Source: Syngnathus acus
Taxonomy: Eukaryota; Chordata; Actinopteri; Syngnathiformes; Syngnathidae
Direction of reading: 5' to 3'
Assembly (NCBI RefSeq): GCF_901709675.1
Contig: NC_051094.1
Span: forward strand, 6,289,001-6,353,000
Length of the DNA: 64,000 bases
The notes below the pieces were generated by a model. The model was not told the origin of the DNA. It was given only the letters and a program-made list of their open reading frames with translations, and did not search any database. The translations under genes and the position numbers were made by a program. Positions 24,963-37,425 of this stretch are shown here, piece by piece. How positions within the stretch are numbered: the stretch's first letter is position 1; each line of letters starts with the position of its first letter.

Positions 24963-25060
24963 CTGGCCAAGAGTTGTTTTGCTGTGCCGCCGTGGCTCCG
25001 TGCGGCCGTTCTCCCTCCTGCTCCCTCCTGACAATGCGCGGGCCGTTCCACAGATGAGCC
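24963..25060 (-). other. Candidate 5' non-coding exon of znf366
   Basis: On the minus strand a GC-rich segment ends in TTGGCCAG followed by donor GTATGA at 24962. Joining it to the acceptor at 23874 (CTGCAG, then GGCCGTGATGG) leaves stops in the frame that reads across the junction, so it would be 5' UTR. The upper boundary is approximate. It could be fortuitous. Confidence 0.35.
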
Positions 25061-26720
25061 TTTTTTTGGAGGGACTTAAGAAAGAGAACAGGAACAATCA
25101 CTTTGTTCTCATTTTTCAGATGAGTACCTTCGGAGTGAAGGAAGGAAGGGAGGGGAGAGGAAGTCAACAAGTCGAGTGCCTTCCTGCAGAAAAATAAGGA
25201 AACACTAGATAGACATCTCCGTTTGTCGATGAAATGGGGATCTGCAGAGTTTATGGAGGAATGCAGGGAGGGCCCGGGTGGATGTTTCCAAGAGAAAACA
25301 ATGCACTTTGAATGTGGAACAGCAAGCATGGAGGATGTACTGTAAACACTCATCTCTTTAATTAGAGAAAAGAGTGGGAAAAAAATCACCTCCGGTGTTT
25401 GAAGTGACCTCAAAAGTGTACAAGCAAAATGCCAATTGCGTAGGAGTGCATATCATTAGGTACACATGCACAGTTAAATTGAATCTTAAATGGAATCTAA
25501 TGCTGTGCTAATATTGTCATGTTGCTCCAATATGACAATTCTTGTGCATCATGATTCATTCATTACAGCTCCTTTTGTTGTGTGTGACGCATTCTGTTGT
25601 TATTTTGCAGATTCAGAAAAATACCAACAATGAGCAAATCAACACAGCCACCAGGAGGGGCAAATGTCCCATCACGCTCCACTCAAGAGGTCAAAGCACA
25701 AAACAACAGTAATGTCAGGCACTTGTGTTTAGAATAATGCATTTTCAAGAAAAAAGACATTCTAGGAATTTATTAAGGATGAAATAAGCACTGAACTAAA
25801 ATCTTATTTGCAAAGAGGTAGATTATCAAAGCCGCCATAAAACATTCCTGAAGTCACGTGACCGCGTAATAAAAATGAGTAAAGGAAGAGATGTCGTCAG
25901 CTAATTTAGGTGAGTGAGTCAAGCGTGAGTAATTGAACTCATATCATTGAAAGAGGCAAACTGTCCTCTTTGGTTTGTGGCCTGTCATTAGCTGTGTTAA
26001 TTAACTCATGAAGTCAATTAACCTAAGGACCTGGACAATGTGGGCTTCAATCCATGCGAGAGATTAGCAAATTGGTGTTGCGTGTGTGTATCCAAATGTA
26101 GCCATACAAAATGGCTGAATAAAATAAAATGAACACAATTGTTACAGTTGCTTGCATTGTCAAGCATCGGATCAGTACTTGCTACTCAAACTGGAGTAAA
26201 AAATCCTTTTCCTCATTGACATCGATGTTTTAAAGCCTATCCATGCTGATTTAGGGCAAGAGGCGGGAAACACCCCTGGACTTGAAACCAGCCAATCACA
26301 GGACACATTTAAAGTAGCATTCACACTCCCATTGATGCCTCAGAACAATTTACAATCTTCAATTGACCTTCCATGCAAAGCCGAGAGTCTGGATACGAAC
26401 CTGCGACCTCTGAACTGTGAGGCGGAAATGCTAATAAGTCATCCACCATGTTACCTGACTAGATTTTGTGTCAGATCAATTTTCAGATTAATTGAATAAA
26501 ATTGGATGATTTCCTGTGGCACACGTGATGATCTCTCACAGTGTGACTAAATCCTATTAATGTCAGAACAGGTACGAAAAAAAGACGACCATTGTACTCT
26601 CTTCTTGCACTTTTCCATCTCCTTATAATTTCACCTTGCTGACCTGTTTGACTCGCGGTCATGTAGAGCATGCACAGTCACGCACTGGAATGATTCATGA
26701 GACAAACGGTGTTGCAGACC
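25061..26720. other. Intergenic between znf366 and isotocin
   Basis: No coding signal recognised. It contains a diverged interspersed repeat at about 26225-26455 (separate entry). The last 100 bases lead into the isotocin promoter. Confidence 0.45.
26225..26455 (-). repeat. Diverged tRNA-headed fish interspersed repeat
   Basis: In order on the plus strand: GGGCAAGAGGCGGGAAACAC at 26254-26273, then CCCCTGGACTTGAAACCAGC and CAATCACAGG. These are followed by the ATTCACACTCCCATTGATGC segment, ACAATTTACAATCTTCAATT, and CTGTGAGGCGGAAATGCTAA near 26415-26434. This is the whole reverse-oriented layout of the abundant teleost repeat, whose head reads 'cacggtgg...ctggttagca...tctgcctcacag' on the other strand. 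The same family is seen at 1811, 20760 and 51640. Confidence 0.65.
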
Positions 26721-26725
26721 CGTGC

Positions 26726-26738
26726 TGACCGTTGACCT
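26726..26738 (+). promoter_or_regulatory. Composite nuclear-receptor half-site element upstream of isotocin
   Basis: TGACC-GT-TGACCT: two TGACC half-sites in direct repeat with a 2-bp gap, about 113 bases upstream of the isotocin TATA box. Mammalian oxytocin promoters carry a composite hormone-response element of TGACC half-sites at a similar distance (around -160) that binds COUP-TF, oestrogen and other receptors. Position and sequence are seen; function is inferred. Confidence 0.5.
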
Positions 26739-26838
26739 GAGCGCTGGACAGCCCTACCAGCCAACCACAAGCGACTCATTAAGAGATCCTAAGTGGCTTT
26801 TGGCTTTCTGCGCCACTCTTAAAAAGCGACCAGAGGAG

Positions 26839-26847
26839 TATATATAG
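26839..26847 (+). promoter_or_regulatory. TATA box of isotocin gene
   Basis: TATATATAG about 145 bases upstream of the start codon. It predicts transcription starting near 26870. The first, non-coding exon would then end at the donor ACAACAG|GTAGGG (exon end 26918), with the next exon beginning at 26985 after TTTCAG, five bases before the ATG. Confidence 0.7.
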
Positions 26848-26989
26848 GCATTGGTGAAGTGGACCAGCAAGAAGACGCATCGAAATCAGACTTTGGCGAA
26901 TTTACCATTCAACAACAGGTAGGGTATTTGGCTTTGTGCGACTAGTGTTTAATATTTTCTAATAAATAATCGTTCTTCTTTCAGCAAAG

Positions 26990-27892
26990 ATGAGCGGAGC
27001 AACCGTGTCCATGTGCCTGTATTTCCTCCTGTCTGTATGCTCGGCGTGCTACATCTCCAACTGTCCCATTGGCGGGAAACGTTCCATCATGGATGCCCCT
27101 CTGCGCAAGGTTTGCTTTTTTGATGTATCGCAGAGTAGTGAGCTACTAAGAGCTTGAGGGCTAACTTCATTTTTCTGTTATTTTATTGTTAATTCAGAAA
27201 TTAATATTGACAAGGCTTTATGGCTCACATGAATACTAGTTTTATTTTATTTTATTGTTTTGCTTTCAGTGCATGTCATGCGGTCCCGGGGACAGGGGCC
27301 GCTGCTTCGGCCCCAACATCTGTTGCGGTGATGGCTTCGGTTGTCTGCTGGGCTCCCCGGAATCTGCCCACTGCCTGGAGGAGAGCTACCTGCTCACCCC
27401 CTGCCAGGCTGGAGGGAGATCCTGCGGATCTGAAGGTGGCCGCTGCGCCGCTTCGGGTCTCTGTTGTGATGCAGGTATGTCATTTAAGACACATAAGCTT
27501 TATCATTAAGTATAATAAAATAATCAAATACGAAATAAAGAGATGTTAATGTCAACAATCAAAAAAATGAAAACTTAAGCCCTAAATTTAAAAACAACAC
27601 TTATTCTGTGTTGGGTGAATGACCTCGTGAACTGCATTTCTTCTTGTGAAAAGGTTCACAGCGTAAAAAGCTCGAGGGGGGAGTGCGGATAAGAACACAG
27701 AGTGATTGTACTCACAATTACTTTCCCCCCATGGCCTTGTTCAAAGAGAGCTGCAGCGCAGACCAGTCGTGTCTCACGGATGAGGAGGCGGATGATCAAT
27801 TGGGCCAATACGATGGCGGTGACACCGGTGACATCATCGTGAGGCTCCTTCATCTGGCCGCTCGTGCAACTCCTCATCGACTCGGTCAGTGA
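26990..27892 (+). CDS. oxt: Isotocin-neurophysin precursor (fish oxytocin)
   Basis: Precursor of the neurohypophysial hormone isotocin and its carrier neurophysin. Three coding exons: 26990-27109, 27270-27474 and 27747-27892, in phase, 156 residues. Signal peptide residues 1-19, hormone CYISNCPIG at 20-28, then the GKR amidation/cleavage site at 29-31. The neurophysin domain spans exons 2-3 with its Cys pattern ([29 protein letters not shown]). A leucine-rich C-terminal extension ([11 protein letters not shown]) is the copeptin-like tail found in fish precursors. The exon 3 acceptor lies in a weak TTCAAAG context compared with the vasotocin gene. A 5' UTR intron (26919-26984) precedes the ATG. 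Poly(A) signal AATAAA at 28041-28046. Fish databases often call the gene it or oxt. Confidence 0.97.
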
Positions 27893-28046
27893 GTTGACGC
27901 TGAGGGGCGGAGGCGCCCCGTAGACCTTTAGTGCATATTAATATTATTAGTTGTCCATTTGAACCTCTTGTCTACATATTTTTTTATGTTTTAAAACACG
28001 AGGTGGATACTGACAGTCATCCATCTATCTTGCATGTTGAAATAAA

Positions 28047-29572
<1,526 letters not shown>

Positions 29573-29580
29573 TATTTAAG
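29573..29580 (+). promoter_or_regulatory. TATA-like box of fabp1
   Basis: TATTTAAG, 47 bases upstream of the fabp1 ATG at 29627. It predicts a start near 29603-29608 and a 5' UTR of only about 20 nt, which is normal for FABP genes. Confidence 0.65.
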
Positions 29581-29626
29581 TCCACGCGATAGCTTCTTGG
29601 CCCTTTACCTTCACTTGCCTGACACC

Positions 29627-30571
29627 ATGTCTTTCTCTGGAAAGTACGAGCTTGAGTCTCAGGAGAACTTTGAGCCTTTCATGAAGGCCATTGGTAAGAT
29701 TTGTTCTTTGGTGACTTAAGCATTTAACTAGTTTGGTTTGGGTCAGCTGTTTATTTCTTTCAGGTCTTCCTGATGACCTCATCCAGAAAGGAAAAGATGT
29801 CAAGAGTATCTCTGAAATCGAGGAGAACGGCAACAATTTTAAGGTGACGGTCACAACCGGCACAAAGGTCCTCGTCAACTCTTTCACCATCGGACAGGAG
29901 GCTGACCTGGAGACTATCACTGGCGAGAAGGTCAAGGTAAGAACGAAGAATGGATTAACAAAAATGTGGGGAATTTTAATAGATTGGTTACACTTTTCAG
30001 TGTTTAATAGTGGCAGACTGACTTTAGCACTGGTACTTTCTTTGGGTGGGGATGGCTATTGGTAGATGAGGTAGTCATTTTTAAAAAAGATTTTTTTAAA
30101 AAAGCTCAGTTTTTAATCTTTTTTGCAATAAAATGTGGATGAAAAAATATAACAAATTTGCAATTGATTCACCAACTGCGTTAGTTATGTATGCAATGTT
30201 TTCTTCAGTGTGTAAATATCCAAATCTGAAATTGCAATTTACATTTCTAGAATGAGAAGCAGATTAATTAGGGATCTGCCGTTTTGTCCTGTAGCGCCCT
30301 CTGCTGTCAACTTAAATTGATGTCAAAATGCCTTCAGCCTTGTTCTCTGACCAAAACCAGAAAACAGGTGAACTGTGAAGTCAGCCGGAAGGCACATAGT
30401 CAATGTCAGTCAAGAGCAGTGGCGATGGAGTTGGTAAATTAAAAATAAAAAAAGTTTTTTGTTTAAAAAAAAATAAATAAAAATAACTCAATGCAAATGT
30501 TCTGAATAATCAGTCTGGTAACTCAAATGCAGCTCTTGAGCACAAACTTGTTCAGCAAGTGGCTGGTATGT

Positions 30572-30612
<41 letters not shown>

Positions 30613-30893
30613 TGATGTATAAACGCTGTGTTCATTGTCTTGAGTGTTTCATATTCCTTTTGCAAAGGCGGTGGTTCAGCGTGAAGGCAACACACTGAAA
30701 GTTGCCCTGAAAGGAATTGAGTCAGTCACGCGGCTGGAAGGCGAAACAATTGTCAATGTGAGTGTTGTTGCTTTGCAATTCCACAAAAGTTCAACAATGT
30801 TCTGCACACTTAAATGTTAACATTGCACTCCTGTTTTTTCAGACGATGACGATTGGTGACATTGTATACAAGAGGACAAGCAAACGCGTTTAA
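29627..30893 (+). CDS. fabp1: Liver-type fatty acid-binding protein
   Basis: Small cytosolic beta-barrel protein that binds long-chain fatty acids and bile-type ligands in liver and gut. The four-exon structure is classic for FABPs: 29627-29693, 29764-29936, 30668-30757 and 30843-30893, giving 126 residues in phase. Recognisable blocks are [20 protein letters not shown], the [12 protein letters not shown] helix segment, [37 protein letters not shown], and C-terminal [13 protein letters not shown]. Fish have several fabp1 paralogues (a and b forms); which one this is cannot be settled by eye. It sits between isotocin and smyd1; FABP1 and SMYD1 are also close neighbours in human. Poly(A) signal AATAAA at 30909-30914. 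Confidence 0.96.
30573..30609. repeat. Poly(T) tract in fabp1 intron 2
   Basis: An uninterrupted run of 37 T residues, 59 bases upstream of the exon 3 acceptor (exon starts 30668). It could serve as, or interfere with, the polypyrimidine tract; it may also be the tail of an old antisense retroposed insertion. Confidence 0.9.
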
Positions 30894-30914
30894 GTCTGCG
30901 CCTGGCATAATAAA

Positions 30915-31552
30915 AGTATTGAAGGCACATTTGTGTTTTTGTCCAGTGGTCAAGGTTAAGACTGTTGGCTAAACATCACCCCCCTCCCCATTAACAAAAA
31001 ATGCATTTGTAGGATTTCAGTTTTCTAGAGTGCTACAATTTGTGCTTTCACACAAAAATTAATTGAACCGAACTTTTGTAAATTGGTGGTTTTCCTACTT
31101 TGCCAACTACCATGGAATTAACATTAAAATGGTATCTCAGTTGGTGCAGTTATTATTTTTTTCTACCGTAGAAAGTAACTTTTCCAAATAAGCCATTGCA
31201 ACATTTAGCATACAGTGAAACTTAATTTAAATTGGCCCCCAATGTAGCAGCCATTACTGTGGGCTTTTTAGTGTGGTATATATAAGTGAGGCTACATTGG
31301 AATATTGTGATTTATATTTTTAGTACTTCTGTGCAAATCTAGATTAAGCCTATACATACATTAGAATATTTTTATATTACCAAGTTAAGATTAAATATGA
31401 TATTTTCACACAAAAAAAAGTTTGAGCTGGAGTCACAAATGATCTAAGCATGAGTGAATGGCTGGGTGTCGGTTACCTGATTTTAACTGCTGGACTAGTT
31501 TGGCGTGCACTCCACCGGTCACCCTAATGAAGACTAACGCAACTAAAAATAA
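30915..31552. other. Intergenic between fabp1 and smyd1 3' ends
   Basis: The two genes converge here. No coding sequence recognised. A candidate smyd1 poly(A) signal (TTTATT, 31553-31558) marks the right edge. Confidence 0.5.
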
Positions 31553-31722
31553 TTTATTTGCCTATCTCCAAAAACTTGAGTGAATTTAAAATGACCTGTG
31601 ATTCACTTGCTGTCATGCTGCTAAATTGGAATGCAGTTCAGTATTTTAATGTGTGCCAGGACATTTTCTGCATGGGGCGTGTGTATGTGGAACTAAGAGG
31701 GGAACACACGACATTCTATTGT

Positions 31723-34700
31723 TTATTTTCTCCTGTGGAAAAGATTCTTGACCCCTTCCTCCATGGACTTGGGTTCATGCATCATGGTCATGGGTTTGTT
31801 CTTCAGCGCTGCCTCTCTCATGCTGTGGTAGACGTACTCGTTCTGCTTGAACATCCTCAGTTCCATCTCAGTCTGCACGCGCATTGACTGGAAGGTGGGG
31901 GAGAGGTGTCACAGCACTACTTTAATCCTAATTTTTCTTTTCTGATAGACTTGTTGCTAAATGTAACGTTCAGGTTACACAAACTAAATAATGATGAAAA
32001 AAAAAACATTGCTAGATTGAATCATCTGATATCACCAATAATTAAATTTAAGATCAACATCACAAGGTGACCCCATTCCTTTCGTACCTCCAAGTCCTTG
32101 GTGATGGGATGCATGGGGCCGTGCGTGACCATGAGAATGGCGTAGGCCTTGCAGATCATCCCGTGGCCCACCTCGATCAGGCCGGCTTGCCAGTGGGTGA
32201 CTCCCGCTCGCATGGCCGCCATACCGAGGGTCGGGTTATTGGGGTGGTACAGCTTCCTACCCAACATTTTACAAAATATTTGGACTATTCTTGGAATAAA
32301 TTCAATTTCCTGTTGCGTATTTTGAAATATATAAGCTTATTGAAACAAGCTGCGTCATTTTGAATCAACCCGTACTGCTTGGTGCAATAAATAAATAAAA
32401 TCTTCTCTACATACGTGTAGCCTTCCACCATTTTGCGTGCGTATTCGGCAGCTTCCTCAAAGTACTGCAGGTAGGCCTGCACCTCGCTCATGGTGCTCCA
32501 CATCCTCAGGAGGTAAATGTGCGTGTCGGCCAGGATGGGCTCCGTCTTCTCTATGCACTCCTTGCAGATCTTCACCACCTGAAGGAAGAAACAATACAGG
32601 ATGACAATTGAGTGGCTTCCATCTCAAAGCCGTGATGTGTCGACTCACCTCGTGATAGTCGCCCTTTAATCGGGCCTGATCCATCTTGTCCAGCATCTGA
32701 TAACAGTAATCTGTGGATTCTTTCACTTGCTCCTCTGACGGCTTTGCAGAGGAGGGATGCCCATGTAAATGTAATGTGACAAAACAAGCATTGGACAAAA
32801 CTTCTCTTGATACGATCGCCTCACCCGGTAGTTTGTACTTTTGACCTTTAATCTGTTTTTGTATTCATTTTTGTTTTTTTAAATGCAAAACACGCCACTG
32901 AGTGATTTACAATAAATACCTTTCTGCAGCGTCAGCCGCCATATTTAGCTGTTTGCATTCACAGATAAAAAGCTTAACCCTTCTAGAATATTCTTTGCTT
33001 TAAATAGCCACCGTGTCTCTTCTCATGTTTCCTTTATCAGAGGTGAGTGTGCTGCCTCTAAACATAGTGTGAATGTTTCAACCAAGTTTACATCCTGCAT
33101 TCTCAGAGGAGACAAATGGAAAGGCCAACCTTGACGCCATCCTGTTCCCTGCCTCCCATCTTCAGGTCATCTTTGATGCGCTTCTTGCAGTGGTGGCACG
33201 TGCAATCAAAGAAGTACTGCGTCTTCAGTAGCCTCCGTCTCTCCTCCGACACGTTGATGAAGTCCACGTAGGAGACGGTCAGCTCCTCGCCCTCTGCGAT
33301 CTTCCCCAACGAGCGCAGCTCAATCCTGAGGGGCGACAAAGAAGTTCTGTCAAAGCGTCGGTCAGCGCACATTTAAGGTTTTATTTGTATTACTGTTTTA
33401 GCGGATGATCTTATTATTGGTGTGATGATAAACCCAAATTCACAAAGTGGACACAAAGTGGACACAAAGCAGCTTTCGTGTAGATGAGTAAACATATTAG
33501 CAGACAAATTAGGAAGATAAAAGTCAGCAAATATGATCCACTGATATATTTATAGATGCATAGAAAAAGGTTAGCATCTTTACGTGTGTTAGCAGAAAAG
33601 TTGGAGGTCACTTCAAAATGGCAAAGGTAAGCTGCAATGGGAGAAATTGAACACAAAGTTGTTCATAGACAAACCACACACACAATTTAGACTAAGAGGT
33701 AACGCACCTCCGTTGAGAATGATACAAAGTATTCACAGCTGACTGACTGAAAGACAGTTTTATACACACACGCGCACACATAACACAAGGTCACGTTGAA
33801 ACCGGACAGTCCCAGCAAGTGTTAAGCAGAGGCACCAGACGGATTGACTCACTTGCCGTGGTTGAGGATGACACTGCAGTTGGGCCAGCAATCGTGATTG
33901 ACCAGGCATAAATTGGGGAACAGGCCCACCCCCACGGCCTGAAGGCCCCGCTGGTCGCTCACAGTGAAGCCGTTACAGTTAATCTGTACGTAGAACAGTC
34001 AAATAAAGTCTATTTATTATTATCCCTTTAGCACTTAGCAGCGTTGCCTCCTTATCATTCTTGTTTGCATGTTATAAATAGTTCACATTTATGGTTCATT
34101 GAACCAGCACTTAACAGCTATTAAAAGTTCACGGGTGAGTTTATTCTGTTGGTCTGTCTGTATGGAAATTACTTTCACATTGCTTTTTATGATTGCCAAC
34201 TTCTGTACAGTTATCACTCCGTCGGCACACATCATCAAAACAATCTTGGAGTTGTGTCAATGGTGAAATAAAAAACACATCAGCGCTCACCAATCCAAAA
34301 ACATGCGAGATGACTTCGCTAGTGTGCTGCTTGCAATTACGAGGCCAGTAGTCCAGGAAATTGTGGACATCCACTTTGAACTCCTTCAGATCGTCTTCTG
34401 GCATGTCTTCGATGTGGTCCTCCAGCTGGTCCAGCGTGGTCAGCTGCGTGTCGGACACCACGTCGCCCTCTTTGTCCAGACGCCACATGATGCGAGCTAC
34501 CAAGCTGTACCAAAGGGACAACCATACACATTGACATCCTCACCTATGTTAAATTCAGCGTTCTCAACTCACCGGATGTTCTCGTTGGGCGCTTTGCCGA
34601 AGTTTTTGATGGCGGAACATTCTTGCTTGTGTTCGGCCCAGCCGGCCCGCTGGCAAGTACGGTCGCAGTAGTGAGAGAACTTGCATTGGCCGCATCGCTG

Positions 34701-35402
34701 CAGTTTGTCTTGTCTGCGGAAACAGCTGTGGCAGATGCGCTCTGCAAGACTGAATAGTATAGTACGGATAGTGTTAGAATGTGTTCAGGTTGAGGGTATT
34801 AGAGAAACAAAGACTAAATAACAGGTAAAATAGAAAAAAAAATTCAAAATAAAATGAAAATGCTTTTTTTTAAAAGAAACTAACTGAGATTCCATGTTAA
34901 GTTTATGAAACTAACTACAACTATAATTCTAGCAATAAAATAATTTGTTTTCATTTGTGTGACTTAAAAAAAAAAACTAATACTAAAACTAATTTAGAAA
35001 TAAATTTAAAAAATAAACAAAAAAGAAAAACTAATGTAAACTAACAAGCCTGGTCTAAAAATTTAAATTAACTGAATTTATTCATTTATTCATAATGTTA
35101 GTTCAGATCCACATACATTCATCTCTACCGGTATCAACATTTATGCATTAATCTGAAAGTGATCTGAAAATTTTTGAAAAACTTGACATTGTCTCTCCAA
35201 ATGCAGTGGAAGACCTTATTCTAGAACACAAGTTAAATTAATAAAATATACTGTATGACTCCCTCCCCCAAAGCTCTTACCTGTCAAAGACAACAGCTGC
35301 GAGGCTGGGCTCGGAAAAAATAACGTCCCCGGCCCAAAATTCCTTGTTAGCTTTCAAGCCCCTCCCCTTTCCAGGTGAGTCAAATATTGTTATATTCTCC
35401 AT
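31723..35402 (-). CDS. smyd1: SET and MYND domain methyltransferase 1 (muscle-specific)
   Basis: Lysine methyltransferase needed for sarcomere assembly in skeletal and cardiac muscle. Exons on the minus strand: 35281-35402, 34573-34749, 34291-34504, 33853-33983, cassette 33708-33746, 33130-33325, 32649-32741, 32415-32578, 32088-32256 and 31723-31887. They give 489 residues with the cassette or 476 without (human 490). Exon 1 begins the split SET domain ([16 protein letters not shown]). Exon 2 carries the zinc-binding MYND motif with its Cys spacing and [12 protein letters not shown]. Exons 4-6 hold the SET core ([45 protein letters not shown]) and the post-SET cysteines FDCTCHHC. The C-terminal TPR-like helices include [13 protein letters not shown] and [13 protein letters not shown]. 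Zebrafish has smyd1a and smyd1b; the paralogue is not resolved here. Confidence 0.97.
33708..33746 (-). other. smyd1: 39-nt alternative cassette exon of smyd1
   Basis: Too short for simple ORF listing. On the minus strand an acceptor TCTTTCAG precedes 33746 and the donor GTGCGT follows 33708. With the preceding exon ending in phase 2 (...GGCAA), the insert reads [14 protein letters not shown] and rejoins IELRSLG. This aligns with the human SMYD1 segment that distinguishes its longer isoform. Skipping it also preserves the frame (HGK-IELRSLG), so both isoforms are encodable. Confidence 0.85.
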
Positions 35403-36042
35403 AGCTGTGGCACTGTTTCCTGGAATGCTTGAGCACAGACGGACGGAGGACGACAGGAGCGTCTTGCTGCTGGCGGCTGACTAAGTGGTCAGTTAGGGGC
35501 TGGCTTGCTTCATAATCCCAAACACCAATCGTCTTCTTTTAGAAAGACAACTGCACATTGCCTGGCAAAGGTACGAAAATAGCCAGCAACTTGTTGAGCT
35601 GGACCACCAATGCACAGAACGTGGGTTGCAGTACAAATGCGACATCTCGGTCGGAAACGTTTGTCAACGTAGCTTCAAATCGAATCAGGATTCCTCTGTA
35701 ATTCGCTCTCACTCTAAAAACCATTCAGGTTAGTTTGTTTTTTCATGGATGGATGCATGTGTCAACTTAACAGGCAGGAAGACCCCCATGGCTCCCATGA
35801 CTTGGTAGGTGCCATGTCCCACAGGGTTATTTTTGGCCCTCACTTGTTTCTGTCTGTCAAGAATCCGAGGTGATGTTGGACAGCTGCGAGAAAATTCACG
35901 CACACACATCCTATAGACCCGCCCTCCAAAAAGTCTGACTTCACTGTTTGTGCTTTCTAACACACACAGACACACACACACAAGCATAAACTATTTTTAA
36001 CTACTCCACTCATAAGACTTTTTCGCTGTGCATAAAACTTAT
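35403..36042. other. Smyd1 promoter side and spr 3' flank
   Basis: About 640 bases between the smyd1 start and the end of the spr transcript. No credible coding sequence. Short CA-rich runs lie near 35900 and 35965. A candidate spr poly(A) signal (TTTATT) is at 36043-36048. Confidence 0.45.
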
Positions 36043-36179
36043 TTTATTGTTAGCAATGGTTAGCATGCTCAAGGGCCCACCATGTTTCATGTTTAGCTAT
36101 ACAGACATGAGCCAAAGCATTTTATGTATATGTCGCGTAAATATCCGGAAAATGAAGCCAAAGATATATTCTGTTGTTA

Positions 36180-37425
36180 TTACAATTGAAAGAAGTCAAT
36201 TTGTGACCCTGTGGCAAAATCATTGTCTAAAAGAAGTCTCATTAGCTTGGTTGCAGATTCATGACATGGGTGCAGATGACACTGGATGCCGGTCAATCTT
36301 CGAATATCCTCCTGCATCTCTGTGTCCATTGGCCCTGGATGATGAAAAGACAAACTTATTAAAAGGCATTATACGATAGAAACATTTAAAAAAAACACAA
36401 TGAAATGATAAATCAAAATAGAGGAGAAACATTGCATTTTTTTTCTTACTGGCCAAAATCAAGTGCGCACGTACCTGGCGAGTAGCTGAGCACTTTGACG
36501 TTGGGATTCTCAGCTGCCAGCACCCTGAACATCATCTCCCTGGCTGCTTTGGCGGTGCAGTAGAGCACCCAGGAGGGCAGCGGCTGCACAGCAAAGGTTG
36601 AGGTGCAGTTGACCACGCTCCATCGCAGTCCAGCTCGCGGTGGAAAGGCCTGCAACACTCCCGCGGTCAGCGCCAGCACGGAGCTAATGTTGAAGGCCAG
36701 GTAGGAATTGACCCGGTCGAGGTCAGTGAAGTTCTCAAACGGGGAGATGTCACCCAATGAGGCTGGTGGAGAGAAGAAACATGTCCGTACTGAAATGTTA
36801 TCTTCTCAGCAAAAAACATTCAAACTAGTTCATGGTTGGGCTTTCCGCATGGCAGTGACTCAGAACTTACTGCGAGAGGAAACAAAGTAGCTCAAGAAAA
36901 AGCATAGTAAGGTCATGGATGGGTTTAAAATCCAGACCTCAAGCAAGAGTTTTTCGAAGAAGAAGTGGGTCAAAACCCTTTTTCTGTTCTAAAGAAAAAT
37001 GCATTGAAAAACGTGCACAGGGTCTCACCGGCGTTATTGATAAGAAGCACGTGGTCTATTTCTTTGAGACTCTGCTGTCTTGCCATGTCCACGGTGATTT
37101 CCACGCCATCTTTTGTGCCCAGATCTGCTGCCGTACAGTAAATGGCCACATCCTGGATGTCCTTGAGGTTTTGCAGCAGTTCATCCTTCAACTGCTGGAG
37201 CAAAAGCGTGGAGCGAGCCACCAGCAGCAACACGGAACCCGGCTTGAGGTAGTCTGCCACCTGGGGAAACAAGTGACATTGTCCTTCTCTTATGTGTTCT
37301 TCCCAACCAACATGCTGACTACTTACAAGGTTCGCAAGTGCCCGTCCGAATCCTTTGGAAGCTCCTGTGATGATGCACATGCACCTTCCCAAAGTGGTTC
37401 CATTTGCGTGAAGAACTCCAGACAT
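36180..37425 (-). CDS. spr: Sepiapterin reductase
   Basis: Cytosolic NADPH-dependent short-chain dehydrogenase that completes tetrahydrobiopterin synthesis; in fish also part of pteridine pigment metabolism. Four exons: 37327-37425, 37029-37260, 36475-36762 and 36180-36334, in phase, 257 residues (human 261). Shows the Rossmann TGASKGFGRAL motif, LLLVAR, ADLG, LLINNAG with SLGD after the second intron, and the catalytic YCTAK (Tyr-x3-Lys). Also seen are SYSPGPMDTEMQ and, near the C terminus, IDFFQL, whose Asp matches the substrate-binding Asp of the human enzyme (VDFYDK). The start at 37425 gives MSGVLHANGTTLGRCMCIIT; the frame upstream lacks ATG. Zebrafish has spra and sprb; not resolved here. 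Confidence 0.95.

Noticed and set aside
35539-35724. 61-codon ORF upstream of smyd1 on the same strand
   Set aside because: No recognisable motif, no splice signals linking it to smyd1, and smyd1 exon 1 already starts with the expected N terminus.
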